DNA from: Lachnoclostridium sp. UBA5890
Lineage (GTDB): Bacteria > Bacillota > Clostridia > Lachnospirales > Lachnospiraceae
DNA: 21,421 nt
Reading direction: 5' to 3'
Assembly: GCA_002431395.1 (NCBI GenBank)
Contig: DJEU01000022.1
Coordinates: 23,037-44,457 of the forward strand
Shown: piece by piece, positions 1 to 8,318 of the stretch
How positions within the stretch are numbered: position 1 is the first letter of the stretch
Layout: the number at the start of each line of letters is the position of its first letter
Translations under genes and position numbers: made by a program
Notes under the pieces: generated by a model
Told to the model about the DNA's origin: nothing
Seen by the model: the letters and a program-made list of their open reading frames with translations, nothing else
Database searches by the model: none

Positions 1-122
1 GGCTAAAAATGCTCATATGTGGAGGTGGAGTCCTATTAGGATCCAATGTATGGAAATCAAAGTCTCTTACGTGCAAGCACGACGATTCATTGATTTCCAT
101 ACATTGGATCCTGAATAGTTAC
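1..122. mobile_element. Partial copy of a structured palindromic repeat (MITE-like), cut by the window edge
   Basis: Positions 1-122 match 8143-8264 almost base for base over the same length, with only a handful of differences. A perfect 22 bp inverted repeat (39-60 against 90-111) forms a long stem. Its loop carries a second hairpin, CGTGC-AA-GCACG, at 70-81. The right end, CCTGAATAGTTAC at 110-122, is the same terminal sequence as in the complete copy at 8074-8265. The left end lies outside the window. There is no coding capacity, so a non-autonomous element is the simplest reading. It sits 35 bp past the stop codon of the transglutaminase gene. Confidence 0.7.
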
Positions 123-157
123 ATTTGTAAAAGTATAACATGAGTCTTTTATGAAAA

Positions 158-2458
158 TCAAGTCAATTTTTTAATCCAGTTTAACAGTTTCTCGTATTCA
201 TCCGATGTCGGTTTATACGAAGAAAAGCAACTTTTTTCAAAAAGTTCTTCCAACTCCGTCTCTTCGAATGGCTCCTCGGAATCTCTGGCTGCCAGATAAT
301 GAAGCCGCTCTCCCGGCATTACCAAACCAGCATAGACAGCATCCTTTTTCTCCCATCGCCGGCTTCGTATTTCAAGGTATATTAATAAGTTTTTCGCCGC
401 ATCTTCCGTATGCCACGAGCGATATCGAAGTATACTTAAATACACTCGTTTTCCTGCAAAGAATAGAACAATGACAACTGCCAAAACAAACATAATAACA
501 GGCATTATACCAGACGAAATAAGTCCGGTTCCAAAATTTGAAAACGCTTCACCAAGTTGAATCTGTGGGGAATCGTCAATCAATTTTTTAACAGACGACC
601 AAAAATCACTGTCTGTATTTTCAGACATATTTGTCGGTGTCGCATCCACGACCTGCCAGCCTGTATTTGGGAAATATGCCTCCACCCAGGCATGTGCATT
701 GGCATCCGTCAACTCCACTTCCATCACGCCGGTTTTTCCAAGTGCCGAAGGTCCCTCGTAATAGTCATCATAATTTAGGTCCTCGCGCAGTGTTCCTTTC
801 AAAATATCACCATAACCGACAGCATAGCCCTCCACATAACGTGTAGCAATTCCCAGCCGGCGGAGAAGAAGTGCCGCCGCGGAGGCAAAGTGCATACAGA
901 CTCCCTTCTTATTATCCTCGAGAAAATAATTTACAAAATCTTCGTCCTCCGGAACTCTTCCCGGGCGGTAACTATACGTATAATTGTCATGCAGATAGGC
1001 GATCACCGTGTTGACCACATTGGGATCCGTCCCATAATTTTTGCCCGGAACCAGCCCCATATCGCGGATGCAGTCATCTAACACCATTGTATTTTCGTCC
1101 GGAACCTGGTGGTAAACATAGGAATCTGCATCTTGAATCAACGCTTCCTTGGTGAGGTTTGGATAAAAAGTAAATGTATTTTTTGTTCCGATCGGATTTG
1201 CGACATAAAGCTTCTGGCTTGAATTAGTGTACTTTTTATAGTCCTTGAATTTGGTAAAATATGGATAGTATACATAGTCTGCATCCGCTCCTGCATTTTC
1301 TATTTCAATCTTTGCTTTTGCTTCCTGCTGCGGGTTCTTTTTGTGTCTTTTCGCCAAAGCATCCGCTTCTTCTTTCATGCTTTCGGTATAAAAATACTGT
1401 GTATGTCCGGCGGTGCCTCCGAGCATCTGATAGCCATCCGTCCATTCATTTCCTTCATAATGAATCCCCGTATACCCCTTTAAATAAAGAGGTTCCGTTG
1501 TATAGGGGGCAAACCGGATCTTCAGATCCGTCTCATTATCCGGACGAAGCATTGAAAAATCACCCAGTTTTCCGCCACTCATACCGCCTCGGGAAGCAGG
1601 ATTGGGAAAGAAACTCCAAAATCCCATCATAACAAAACCGGAAACAGCACGTTCCGTACTTTTTTTATAAGCATTTTCATGGTAAATCTCACGATTTTTC
1701 TCTTCGGTAAATGCGAGACTAAATATGCCGGTTAAAACAACGGCAGCAAGCGCAGTCAACAAAACACCTTGATAAACACGGGCATTCTTTTCCACCTGAT
1801 GACGCCTTCCATTTTTTAACATATGAACTCCAAGAAATCCTCCACACAGGCAGAATACAAAAAATAACTTTGGTTCCTGCCGGAAATAAAGCGGAATGAT
1901 ATAGAGCGGAACACACACAAAAAGAGGCAATTTCAGATTCATATAGTTGCTCAAAAAAATGTTCAATGTCAGGATCAGAAATACCCCGACAAAAATAAAT
2001 GTCATCGTGACCGAAAGATTTCGATCCTCTATCTGCTCCGCAAATTCCGTCCCGGTATTCAATCCAAAATAAACCTCGCCACGTTGCCGAATTACGTTAA
2101 TAATCCCCGCAAAACCACTATTTACATACACTTTAAATGTCAAAATTCCAAACACATAAAATATAAAAAATACAATATATCCAAGATCTTTCCGGCTGCT
2201 TTTTTGAAAGGAAAACAGAAAACTAAAATACATCGCAGACGCCAAAAGTACAAGAGCTGCGATCACATAATTACATTCTATTTCAAACGCCGACAAAAAG
2301 CCTCCAAAGGAACCAAAAACGATTAAAAAGCATAGTAATCCTTTGGGAAGGCAAGTAAGAAAACGCCTGGACTGCTGAGAAGTCCGCTCCTCTCCAAGCA
2401 CAAGTCCGGTTACTAATTCCTGCTTTTTTTGTTCCTTTTTCTTACGAAACCATGCCAC
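158..2458 (-). CDS. Membrane-anchored transglutaminase-like protein (TgpA type)
   Basis: 766 residues. About six or seven hydrophobic segments lie between residues 39 and 255, followed by a large extracytoplasmic part and one further membrane segment near 646-668, then a short cytoplasmic tail. The transglutaminase/papain-like core is visible: Cys521 in GVCMHFASAAALLLRRLG, His589 in DANAHAWVEAY and Asp605 in WQVVDATP, the expected Cys-His-Asp triad. Proteins of this kind are encoded next to MoxR and DUF58 genes, as here, and are thought to modify or cross-link envelope proteins; the substrate is not known. The start is GTG, with GAGGTGA six bases ahead; 18 bp separate it from the DUF58 stop. 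It is the last gene of the recJ operon. No convincing terminator is seen between its stop and the repeat at 1-122. Confidence 0.88.
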   Translation of the reverse strand: MAWFRKKKEQKKQELVTGLVLGEERTSQQSRRFLTCLPKGLLCFLIVFGSFGGFLSAFEIECNYVIAALVLLASAMYFSFLFSFQKSSRKDLGYIVFFIFYVFGILTFKVYVNSGFAGIINVIRQRGEVYFGLNTGTEFAEQIEDRNLSVTMTFIFVGVFLILTLNIFLSNYMNLKLPLFVCVPLYIIPLYFRQEPKLFFVFCLCGGFLGVHMLKNGRRHQVEKNARVYQGVLLTALAAVVLTGIFSLAFTEEKNREIYHENAYKKSTERAVSGFVMMGFWSFFPNPASRGGMSGGKLGDFSMLRPDNETDLKIRFAPYTTEPLYLKGYTGIHYEGNEWTDGYQMLGGTAGHTQYFYTESMKEEADALAKRHKKNPQQEAKAKIEIENAGADADYVYYPYFTKFKDYKKYTNSSQKLYVANPIGTKNTFTFYPNLTKEALIQDADSYVYHQVPDENTMVLDDCIRDMGLVPGKNYGTDPNVVNTVIAYLHDNYTYSYRPGRVPEDEDFVNYFLEDNKKGVCMHFASAAALLLRRLGIATRYVEGYAVGYGDILKGTLREDLNYDDYYEGPSALGKTGVMEVELTDANAHAWVEAYFPNTGWQVVDATPTNMSENTDSDFWSSVKKLIDDSPQIQLGEAFSNFGTGLISSGIMPVIMFVLAVVIVLFFAGKRVYLSILRYRSWHTEDAAKNLLIYLEIRSRRWEKKDAVYAGLVMPGERLHYLAARDSEEPFEETELEELFEKSCFSSYKPTSDEYEKLLNWIKKLT

Positions 2459-2476
2459 TTTCTGTCACCTCGCTTT

Positions 2477-3487
2477 CTATCGCTGCCACATCACAAGCAT
2501 TTCCTCGCTCACTTTCAGATAATCCTGATCCGGCGCATTCATTCGAAATGCTTCGACGGCTTCTTCCTCTCCACCTCTGGTATAAAAAATCTGCTCCAGA
2601 ACTTCTTTCCATCCATCTCTCGTATCCGCTGTTTTTTCATATAGCTGCCGGCTCCTGCTGCCCCACCAGTACACCGTTACCGGAATCCGGCTCCTTATCA
2701 CTGAATTACCCAGTTCGTACAAAAAACAGATTACTTCATTCGCTCTCTGCGGATTTCTACGGTCCACGCAAAAAACAATCAGCAATTTCTGCGAAGACAT
2801 CTGAAGTCTCTCTTTTACCATAAGCGCTTCTTTTTTTGCCGATAATTTCCAATGGATATCTTTCAATGAGTCGCCGGGTATGTATTCCCGTACTTGTCCA
2901 ACTTCCGAGAAATCGCTGCCTCTTGCAGAACTTTCCGTCGATTCCGTCAAACCGGCCGCATAATCATTCTGCTCAAAATCCAATGTCTCCCCCTCGGAAG
3001 GCAGAATATAAATGTGTTCTGTCTGCCCGGCCTTTTTCCGCTTTTCATGAAAAGAAAGAAGATCTTCTATCCCAAATTGTTTCAATGTAATCTCAATATC
3101 CCCGCAAAGTTCCGAGCTTAGCGGCATCTCGTACACTTCTTCTCCTTTGGCAGGAAGTGAAATCGTCACCGTTTTGTCTGTTTTCTGTTCAAAAAAACCG
3201 TTCCCAATCTCAAGATACAAAGAGCAGCGTATCACAGGAAAAATACTTCTGTTTTTAACCCGGATACGTACCAGAAACTCCGTATTTTGGGTGAATTCAG
3301 CTGCGGGGATTTCTATTTTTGCCTCTATTTTAGGCATCGCCAGCGGTATCATTGCCAGCGTAAGACCAAGAAATAGAATCATTGCCACGCCAAGCAGCAG
3401 ATTAAAATAGCCGCCCAAATACCAATACATCAAGGCATTCAGAAAAAATATCACGATAAATTCAATCCAGTATTTTACTCTACGCAT
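2477..3487 (-). CDS. DUF58 family protein, membrane-anchored partner of MoxR
   Basis: 336 residues. Two hydrophobic segments at about 6-24 and 27-50 anchor the N-terminus. A beta-rich region follows, and then the DUF58 signature at about 199-220 (VREYIPGDSLKDIHWKLSA). The C-terminal part resembles a von Willebrand A-like fold, as is usual for the family (LLIVFCVDRR near 233). DUF58 proteins are regularly encoded between MoxR ATPases and transglutaminase-like membrane proteins; their biochemical role is poorly defined. The ATG overlaps the 3' end of the moxR gene by 13 bp, which indicates translational coupling, and the stop is 18 bp ahead of the transglutaminase start. Confidence 0.88.
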   Translation of the reverse strand: MRRVKYWIEFIVIFFLNALMYWYLGGYFNLLLGVAMILFLGLTLAMIPLAMPKIEAKIEIPAAEFTQNTEFLVRIRVKNRSIFPVIRCSLYLEIGNGFFEQKTDKTVTISLPAKGEEVYEMPLSSELCGDIEITLKQFGIEDLLSFHEKRKKAGQTEHIYILPSEGETLDFEQNDYAAGLTESTESSARGSDFSEVGQVREYIPGDSLKDIHWKLSAKKEALMVKERLQMSSQKLLIVFCVDRRNPQRANEVICFLYELGNSVIRSRIPVTVYWWGSRSRQLYEKTADTRDGWKEVLEQIFYTRGGEEEAVEAFRMNAPDQDYLKVSEEMLVMWQR

Positions 3488-4404
3488 ACCACTTTTGTTC
3501 CTTCAAAAACCTGTTTTAAAATGTCAGAAACTTCCAATCCTTGTGCCTTTGCCTGCATATTGGGCTTGATGCGGTGCGCAAGCACTTCCTGATAAATGTC
3601 CATCACATCCTCCGGAGTTACGTAATCGCGTCCCTTCATCACAGCCATTGCCTTTGCCATACGAAGAATTGCAAGACTTGCCCGCGGACTCGCCCCGAGA
3701 CGCACCATCGGATGCTTTCTCGTATTTTCCGTCAGCCGAACAATATAATCATACATTTCTTCGCTGACATAACTCTCTTCTGCCATATTTTGCAGTTTTT
3801 CCCATTCCTCTAAGGTTACCACCGCCTGAATGCCGGAAAGTGATTTCGCACCATTGTTTTTCAAAATGTCCACGGCATCCTGATGTTCCGGATATCCCAT
3901 CGAAAGGCAGATCATAAACCGGTCGAGCTGCGATTCCGGAAGCATCTGCGTACCGGAAGAACCGATGGGATTTTCCGTCGCAATTACCGTAAACGGAGTT
4001 GGAAGATTATGGGTAATTCCATCTACTGTCACCTTTTCTTCCTCCATCGCCTCCAAAAGTGCTGACTGGGTTTTCGGCGAAGTCCGGTTGATCTCATCTG
4101 CCAGAAACAAATTAGCAAATACGGCACCTTCGCGGTATTCAAATTCTTTGGTCTTTTCATTGTACATGGAAAAACCTACCAGATCACTGGGAAGCACGTC
4201 CGGCGTAAATTGTACACGACGGTACGTCAGATCTGTCGCTTTCGCAATCGCCATCGCTAACGTCGTTTTGCCGACTCCCGGGATATCCTCGAGCAGTATA
4301 TGGCCTCCGGCAAGCATCGCACAAAGCACCTTTTCCACCACTTTTTGTTTGCCCTTTACCACCTGATTGATCGTTTCCTGCAACGTCTGTATTTGTCCTG
4401 CCAT
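3475..4404 (-). CDS. MoxR family AAA+ ATPase
   Basis: 309 residues, the normal size for the family. Walker A is GVGKTT at 43-48 inside LLEDIPGVGKTTLAMAIAKA. Walker B is LFLADE at 100-105, continuing into the typical MoxR stretch INRTSPKTQSALLEAMEE. The sensor region ATENPIGSSGTQMLPESQLDRF is also present. MoxR ATPases act as chaperone-like remodelling factors in the cytoplasm and work with DUF58/VWA-domain proteins; the two genes overlap here. The start is supported by AAAGGAG about eight bases ahead. It follows the glycosyltransferase gene by 17 bp. Confidence 0.93.
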   Translation of the reverse strand: MAGQIQTLQETINQVVKGKQKVVEKVLCAMLAGGHILLEDIPGVGKTTLAMAIAKATDLTYRRVQFTPDVLPSDLVGFSMYNEKTKEFEYREGAVFANLFLADEINRTSPKTQSALLEAMEEEKVTVDGITHNLPTPFTVIATENPIGSSGTQMLPESQLDRFMICLSMGYPEHQDAVDILKNNGAKSLSGIQAVVTLEEWEKLQNMAEESYVSEEMYDYIVRLTENTRKHPMVRLGASPRASLAILRMAKAMAVMKGRDYVTPEDVMDIYQEVLAHRIKPNMQAKAQGLEVSDILKQVFEGTKVVCVE

Positions 4405-4421
4405 CTGCCTTCTCCTTTCTT

Positions 4422-5390
4422 CTATTTTCCTGCTATTATTTTCTCTATTTCTTCATAACGTGCCTTTGGCCAGTCCGTCGAAGTGTGAATATTTAGAATG
4501 CTGTTTGTCTCATTTATTGCATTGTAATACCACAGCGCCGCCTCTTCGTAGTCCTGCTTTTCATAAAAATATTCGCCAAGTTCATAACACATTTCAGAAG
4601 AGCCTTCACTCAAAAGGTCTTTGAGGCACATCTTCAAAATCGCTCCACTATCCCCACGAAGTCTTGCCGCCCGCACGACAATACACGCCGCTTCTTTTAC
4701 CTCATCAAGGCTGCGGTCCGGCTCACATGCCGTCGCAGCAAAATATGGTTCTGCCTGAATCACGTCTTTATCACTTCCAGAAATATACAATTCCATCGCA
4801 TACATATGATGCAGTCTCTTGGAAAGTCGCTGCCCTTTTTGAATCTGCTTCTGAAATACCGCAAAATCCCTGCTGCTGTGGACGCTTTCCGGCATATGTA
4901 AGATGTCGATTTCACTGTCGTAAACAACCGGATCCAAACGAACCATTTCATGCACCGGTTCAATCCATGTAAATTCCCGCTGACGTTTGTACAATTTAGG
5001 CCGGTATTCTGCATCAAAATTATAAGCTGTTCCATTGGCCAGCTGATTGCAGTAACGCATCTGTACAATTTCTATTTCAGGGAGCAGAACCACCTTTAAT
5101 TCGGCTAGTTTCCGGTGATTGTCAAAGTCTATTACTTCATCTGCATCTGCCACATAAATATACTCTTTTGTCGCCTTGGAAAAAGAATAATTACGCGCCG
5201 CCGAGAAGTCATCAATCCATGCAAAATCATAAATTTTTTCGGTGTATTTTTTTGCTATTTCTTTTGTATTATCACTCGATCCGGTATCGACTATAATAAT
5301 CTCATCCATAAGATCTGCGATGCTGTCAAGGCACCTTGCCAGCACATTTTCCTCGTTTTTTACGATCATACACAAGCTTATCGTTATCAT
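4422..5390 (-). CDS. Family 2 glycosyltransferase with TPR-like C-terminus
   Basis: 322 residues from the chosen start. The N-terminus ITISLCMIVKNEENVLARCL, the IIIVDTGSSDNT segment (31-42) and the DADE acidic motif at about 82-85 mark a GT-A fold, GT2-type nucleotide-sugar transferase. The C-terminal third (YELGEYFYEKQDYEEAALWYYNAI) looks like a tetratricopeptide-type helical pair. Acceptor and sugar are unknown. No signal peptide or membrane segment is seen, so it probably acts in the cytoplasm. The frame is open 12 codons further upstream, but ATG at 5390 has AAGGAG eight bases ahead and lies 11 bp after the recJ stop, so I use it. Its place between recJ and moxR looks like an operon passenger. 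Confidence 0.85.
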   Translation of the reverse strand: MITISLCMIVKNEENVLARCLDSIADLMDEIIIVDTGSSDNTKEIAKKYTEKIYDFAWIDDFSAARNYSFSKATKEYIYVADADEVIDFDNHRKLAELKVVLLPEIEIVQMRYCNQLANGTAYNFDAEYRPKLYKRQREFTWIEPVHEMVRLDPVVYDSEIDILHMPESVHSSRDFAVFQKQIQKGQRLSKRLHHMYAMELYISGSDKDVIQAEPYFAATACEPDRSLDEVKEAACIVVRAARLRGDSGAILKMCLKDLLSEGSSEMCYELGEYFYEKQDYEEAALWYYNAINETNSILNIHTSTDWPKARYEEIEKIIAGK

Positions 5391-5401
5391 CTGCTCACTC
5401 C

Positions 5402-7159
5402 TTACTTTTTCCCTGCCACCACACAATAATCGGTTACTACGATCTGCAGCGTCCGGTTGCCGCCGTATTCATTGATGGAAGGATAATAGGCAAATCCTAT
5501 ATCAATTTCATTGGACCGGTTCTGGTACATTTTCTGCAATTCGCTGTCTCCCCATATTTCACATACAAATTCTTCAAACACATCGATATCACCAAAATAT
5601 ACTGCTTTTATGACATACCCTTTTTCATTTGCCACTTTCATACTCAGCACATTTCTATTTTTTCCAAGCCGCGATGCTTCCAGTATATGGAAATGTTGTT
5701 CTGCAAATACCGGCTTCGGATTTCCTACGCCAAATGGCTCCAGCGTCTGCAATTCTTCAATCAGCGAAATCGATATATACTGCACCGGCATCGCCACATC
5801 AATCCATAATTCCGGCACAAAATCAGTTTCTGTAAGTCCCGCTTCCGCATTCAACCGCCTCTCTAACTCCGGGAGATCGTTTTCATGCAGTGTCATTCCG
5901 GCTGCCATTTTGTGCCCGCCAAAACGAACCATCAGATCTTTGCATGCCATCAATTTTTCAAACATATGATAGGACTCGATGGACCGTCCGGAACCTTTTA
6001 CAAGTCCGTCTCCTACCGGACAGAACACGATTACGGGGTGATGGTATTCTTCTTTTATCCTTCCCGCCACAATTCCCACAAGACTTTCATGGCAATCCGG
6101 CAAAAGCACAATATGTACCGGCGCATCTTCTTTTCCGCTTTCCTGCAATATCTCAAAGGCACGCTTTGCAGCCTCTTCTGTCATTTGCTTTCTGGTATCG
6201 TTGATGTCTTTTAATTGGCGCGCCATTTGCAATGCTTTTTCCTTATTGGTTTCCTCCAAAAGTTCAAATGCTCTCGTCACAGTGTCAATTCGCCCCGCCG
6301 CGTTAAAGCAGGGACCGAGAATAAACCCGATATGGTACGCCTCAAGTTCTTTTCCACTTAATTCCTGTACTTCCAACAAAGCGCGAAGCCCTGTATTTTT
6401 TGTATGTTCCAATGCCCGCAGCCCGGATTTTACCAGCCCGCGGTTTTCGCCTTTTAATTCCATAACATCCGCAACGGTCGCAATCGCCGCATATTCGAGC
6501 AAGTCCTCACGTTCATCGGGCGAGATGCCCTCTTTTTCATACAAGGCACCGATCAGCTGAAATGCCACGCCGGCACCGCAAAGTCCTTTAAACGGATATC
6601 CACAGTCCTCTTGCTTATGATCTACGATAGCATCTGCCAGCGGCAGCTCTTCCTGCACTTCATGGTGGTCGGTAACAATGACTGTCATCCCTTTTTCCTT
6701 GGCATACCGTATTTCTTCATTGGCGGCGATTCCATTGTCACAGGTAAGCAGAATCTCCGCGCCGGTCTCTGTCGCCTCATCCACAATCCGTCGGTTTACT
6801 CCATATCCTTCCGCCACCCGGTCCGGTGTATAAATCTTGCTATGTATTCCAACTTTTTCCAGTCCTTTTTTCAAAATGATCGCCGAAAAAATTCCATCGC
6901 AATCAAAATCAGAAGAAATTGCCACTAATTTTTCTCTATTTTCGCGCAGAATCTGCACCGCCTTCTCCATGTCCTTGAAAAGCCACGGCGAATGCAGCTG
7001 TTTCCAGTCTGCCTGCATGTAATTTTCAATTTCTTCCTCTTGTACTTCTCTATTTACAATGCATCTTGCCAGAACCGGCGATATTCCAAATCTTTCACTG
7101 ATCTTACGGAAATCTGCCCGTTTGGTCTGAAGCATCCATTTTTTACTTTTATGTTTCAT
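5402..7159 (-). CDS. recJ: Single-stranded-DNA-specific exonuclease RecJ (DHH family)
   Basis: 585 residues, the expected size for a Firmicute RecJ. The DHH-superfamily motifs are in order: DFDCDG (84-89), CDNGI (140-144), TDHHE (163-167), VDHK (179-182), NAAGRI (286-291), and the DHHA1-type GGHKMAAG (414-421). RecJ degrades single-stranded DNA 5' to 3' in recombination and repair. The ATG is preceded by AAGGAAAG. It is the first gene of the operon that continues into the glycosyltransferase, MoxR, DUF58 and transglutaminase genes; an 83 bp gap separates it from the nuclease gene upstream and holds a possible promoter. Confidence 0.93.
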   Translation of the reverse strand: MKHKSKKWMLQTKRADFRKISERFGISPVLARCIVNREVQEEEIENYMQADWKQLHSPWLFKDMEKAVQILRENREKLVAISSDFDCDGIFSAIILKKGLEKVGIHSKIYTPDRVAEGYGVNRRIVDEATETGAEILLTCDNGIAANEEIRYAKEKGMTVIVTDHHEVQEELPLADAIVDHKQEDCGYPFKGLCGAGVAFQLIGALYEKEGISPDEREDLLEYAAIATVADVMELKGENRGLVKSGLRALEHTKNTGLRALLEVQELSGKELEAYHIGFILGPCFNAAGRIDTVTRAFELLEETNKEKALQMARQLKDINDTRKQMTEEAAKRAFEILQESGKEDAPVHIVLLPDCHESLVGIVAGRIKEEYHHPVIVFCPVGDGLVKGSGRSIESYHMFEKLMACKDLMVRFGGHKMAAGMTLHENDLPELERRLNAEAGLTETDFVPELWIDVAMPVQYISISLIEELQTLEPFGVGNPKPVFAEQHFHILEASRLGKNRNVLSMKVANEKGYVIKAVYFGDIDVFEEFVCEIWGDSELQKMYQNRSNEIDIGFAYYPSINEYGGNRTLQIVVTDYCVVAGKK

Positions 7160-7191
7160 TGACTCTTTCCTTTTACCAATTCTTATTTATA

Positions 7192-7220
7192 ATAATAAGG
7201 CAAGATTTCAGAACATACAA
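7192..7220 (-). promoter_or_regulatory. Possible promoter for the recJ operon
   Basis: On the minus strand TTGTAT (7215-7220) and TATTAT (7192-7197) are separated by 17 bp. The -10 is good but the -35 is poor. It lies in the 83 bp A+T-rich gap ahead of recJ. Overlapping alternatives such as TATAAA are also present, so the exact site is uncertain. Confidence 0.35.
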
Positions 7221-7242
7221 TATGAAAAATATGAATTTTTTA

Positions 7243-8046
7243 TTAACTTCGTTTCACTGTGGGAAAGACCGTCTGAATGATACGGTCTATTTCTTTTGTA
7301 TTTAACACTTTTTCAGAAGATTCAAATGTCATAATAAGATTTCTTCCCTGTATATACCCATTTTCGGCATAAGATCCTATTTTTTTCATTGTGTGGCTGC
7401 AATATTCCTCATCTCCCATCATTCCAAAGTGTTCCCATACAATTTCCTTTCTAGTCTCTCTATTTAAGCACAAAAAATCCGGATAAATTTCTCCTCTTCC
7501 TTTTAAATAAATAGGATATTCATAACGATACGGAACCCCTGATTGATAGAGCTTATCCGCAATTATTTTCTCCGATTTTGACCGCACTCTTTCCCCTTTT
7601 TGCGTATAAATTTCCTGCGTATTTTCCCAATAATCATTTCCCTTATATTTTTTCGCAAGCCATTTTTCCACAAATATTTCTTCCGGCTCAATCCATGGTT
7701 TCACAAGCCGTTTTCTTCCCTCACTCAAAGAATCATACACCTTTTCAATTTCCCTCGGATCATACTTTTCTAATACTTGTTTTACCTGTTTTTCTTGTTC
7801 TAAAACCTTTCTCAGCACCGCCTCATTATAATCCCTCATAGCTATTTTCCTTGCAATTTCCTGGTCTTCTTTTTTCAAATATTTCCACTTATCCCCTTCT
7901 TTAATGTAATATAACATTTGATTTCTGTTTTTACTTGTCTTCATTCTTCCTGTTGGAACATTTTTTAATTGATCTTGAATTTTATCTTTTAAGAAAAGCA
8001 GTTGCTTGTATTCTTTCTGTAATTGTTTTATAATTGTATCTTTCAT
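7243..8046 (-). CDS. Stand-alone PD-(D/E)XK nuclease-like protein of unknown role
   Basis: 267 residues, A+T-rich. Residues 1-110 are highly charged and helical, probably coiled coil. Residues 152-240 show a pattern I associate with a PD-(D/E)XK nuclease domain found at the end of some defence and repair helicases: RSKSEKIIADKLYQSGVPYR (155-174, catalytic Glu159), YPDF (188-191, Asp190), then IVWEHFGMMGDEEY (202-215), a late Y-x-x-x-G segment and NLIMTFESSE. The usual final Lys of the motif is not obvious; Glu205-His206 may take its place. No helicase domain is attached. A very strong ribosome binding site (GGGAGG) precedes the ATG. The complete repeat element ends only 27 bp upstream, so the promoter must lie in or beyond it. 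Function is inferred from motif only. Confidence 0.65.
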   Translation of the reverse strand: MKDTIIKQLQKEYKQLLFLKDKIQDQLKNVPTGRMKTSKNRNQMLYYIKEGDKWKYLKKEDQEIARKIAMRDYNEAVLRKVLEQEKQVKQVLEKYDPREIEKVYDSLSEGRKRLVKPWIEPEEIFVEKWLAKKYKGNDYWENTQEIYTQKGERVRSKSEKIIADKLYQSGVPYRYEYPIYLKGRGEIYPDFLCLNRETRKEIVWEHFGMMGDEEYCSHTMKKIGSYAENGYIQGRNLIMTFESSEKVLNTKEIDRIIQTVFPTVKRS

Positions 8047-8073
8047 CTGGTATCCTCCCTTTATTTTCTAATG

Positions 8074-8265
8074 AGTAACTATTCAGGCCCCTCCCATACA
8101 TTCGCATTTTGAACACTTCGTGTTCTTTCCCGCCTTTGACAAGGCTAAAAATGCTCATATGGGGAGGGGAGCCCTATTAGGATCTAAATGTATGGAAATC
8201 AAAGTCTCTTACGTGCAAGCACGACGATTCATTGATTTCCATACATTGAATCCTGAATAGTTACT
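8074..8265. mobile_element. Complete 192 bp MITE-like element with 14 bp terminal inverted repeats
   Basis: The ends are perfect 14 bp inverted repeats, AGTAACTATTCAGG (8074-8087) and CCTGAATAGTTACT (8252-8265). Inside are two hairpin domains. The first is an imperfect stem, 8088-8110 with 8147-8169, enclosing two short perfect hairpins: GAACAC-TTC-GTGTTC (8111-8125) and GCCTT-TGAC-AAGGC (8132-8145). The second is a stem with at least 16 perfect pairs (AATGTATGGAAATCAA and its complement) whose loop holds CGTGC-AA-GCACG. The terminal repeats can be read as flanked by TA dinucleotides, which would fit IS630/mariner-type insertion, but this is inference. It has no open reading frame of note. 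A partial second copy is at 1-122. Confidence 0.72.
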
Positions 8266-8318
8266 TTACTGGAAATTATTGATTCGATTGAATCTTGTTA
8301 CTAGAATTTTGATAGCAG
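8266..8318. other. Spacer between the MITE-like element and the tandem repeats
   Basis: A 53 bp A+T-rich stretch in which I see no gene, promoter or repeat. It is part of a 496 bp gene-free region (8047-8542) that otherwise holds the MITE-like element and the tandem hairpin repeats. Confidence 0.6.

Noticed and set aside
123..157. Terminator directly after the transglutaminase gene
   Set aside because: No stable stem followed by T residues was found in these 35 bases; the repeat at 1-122 may end the transcript but has no T-run after its stem on the minus strand.
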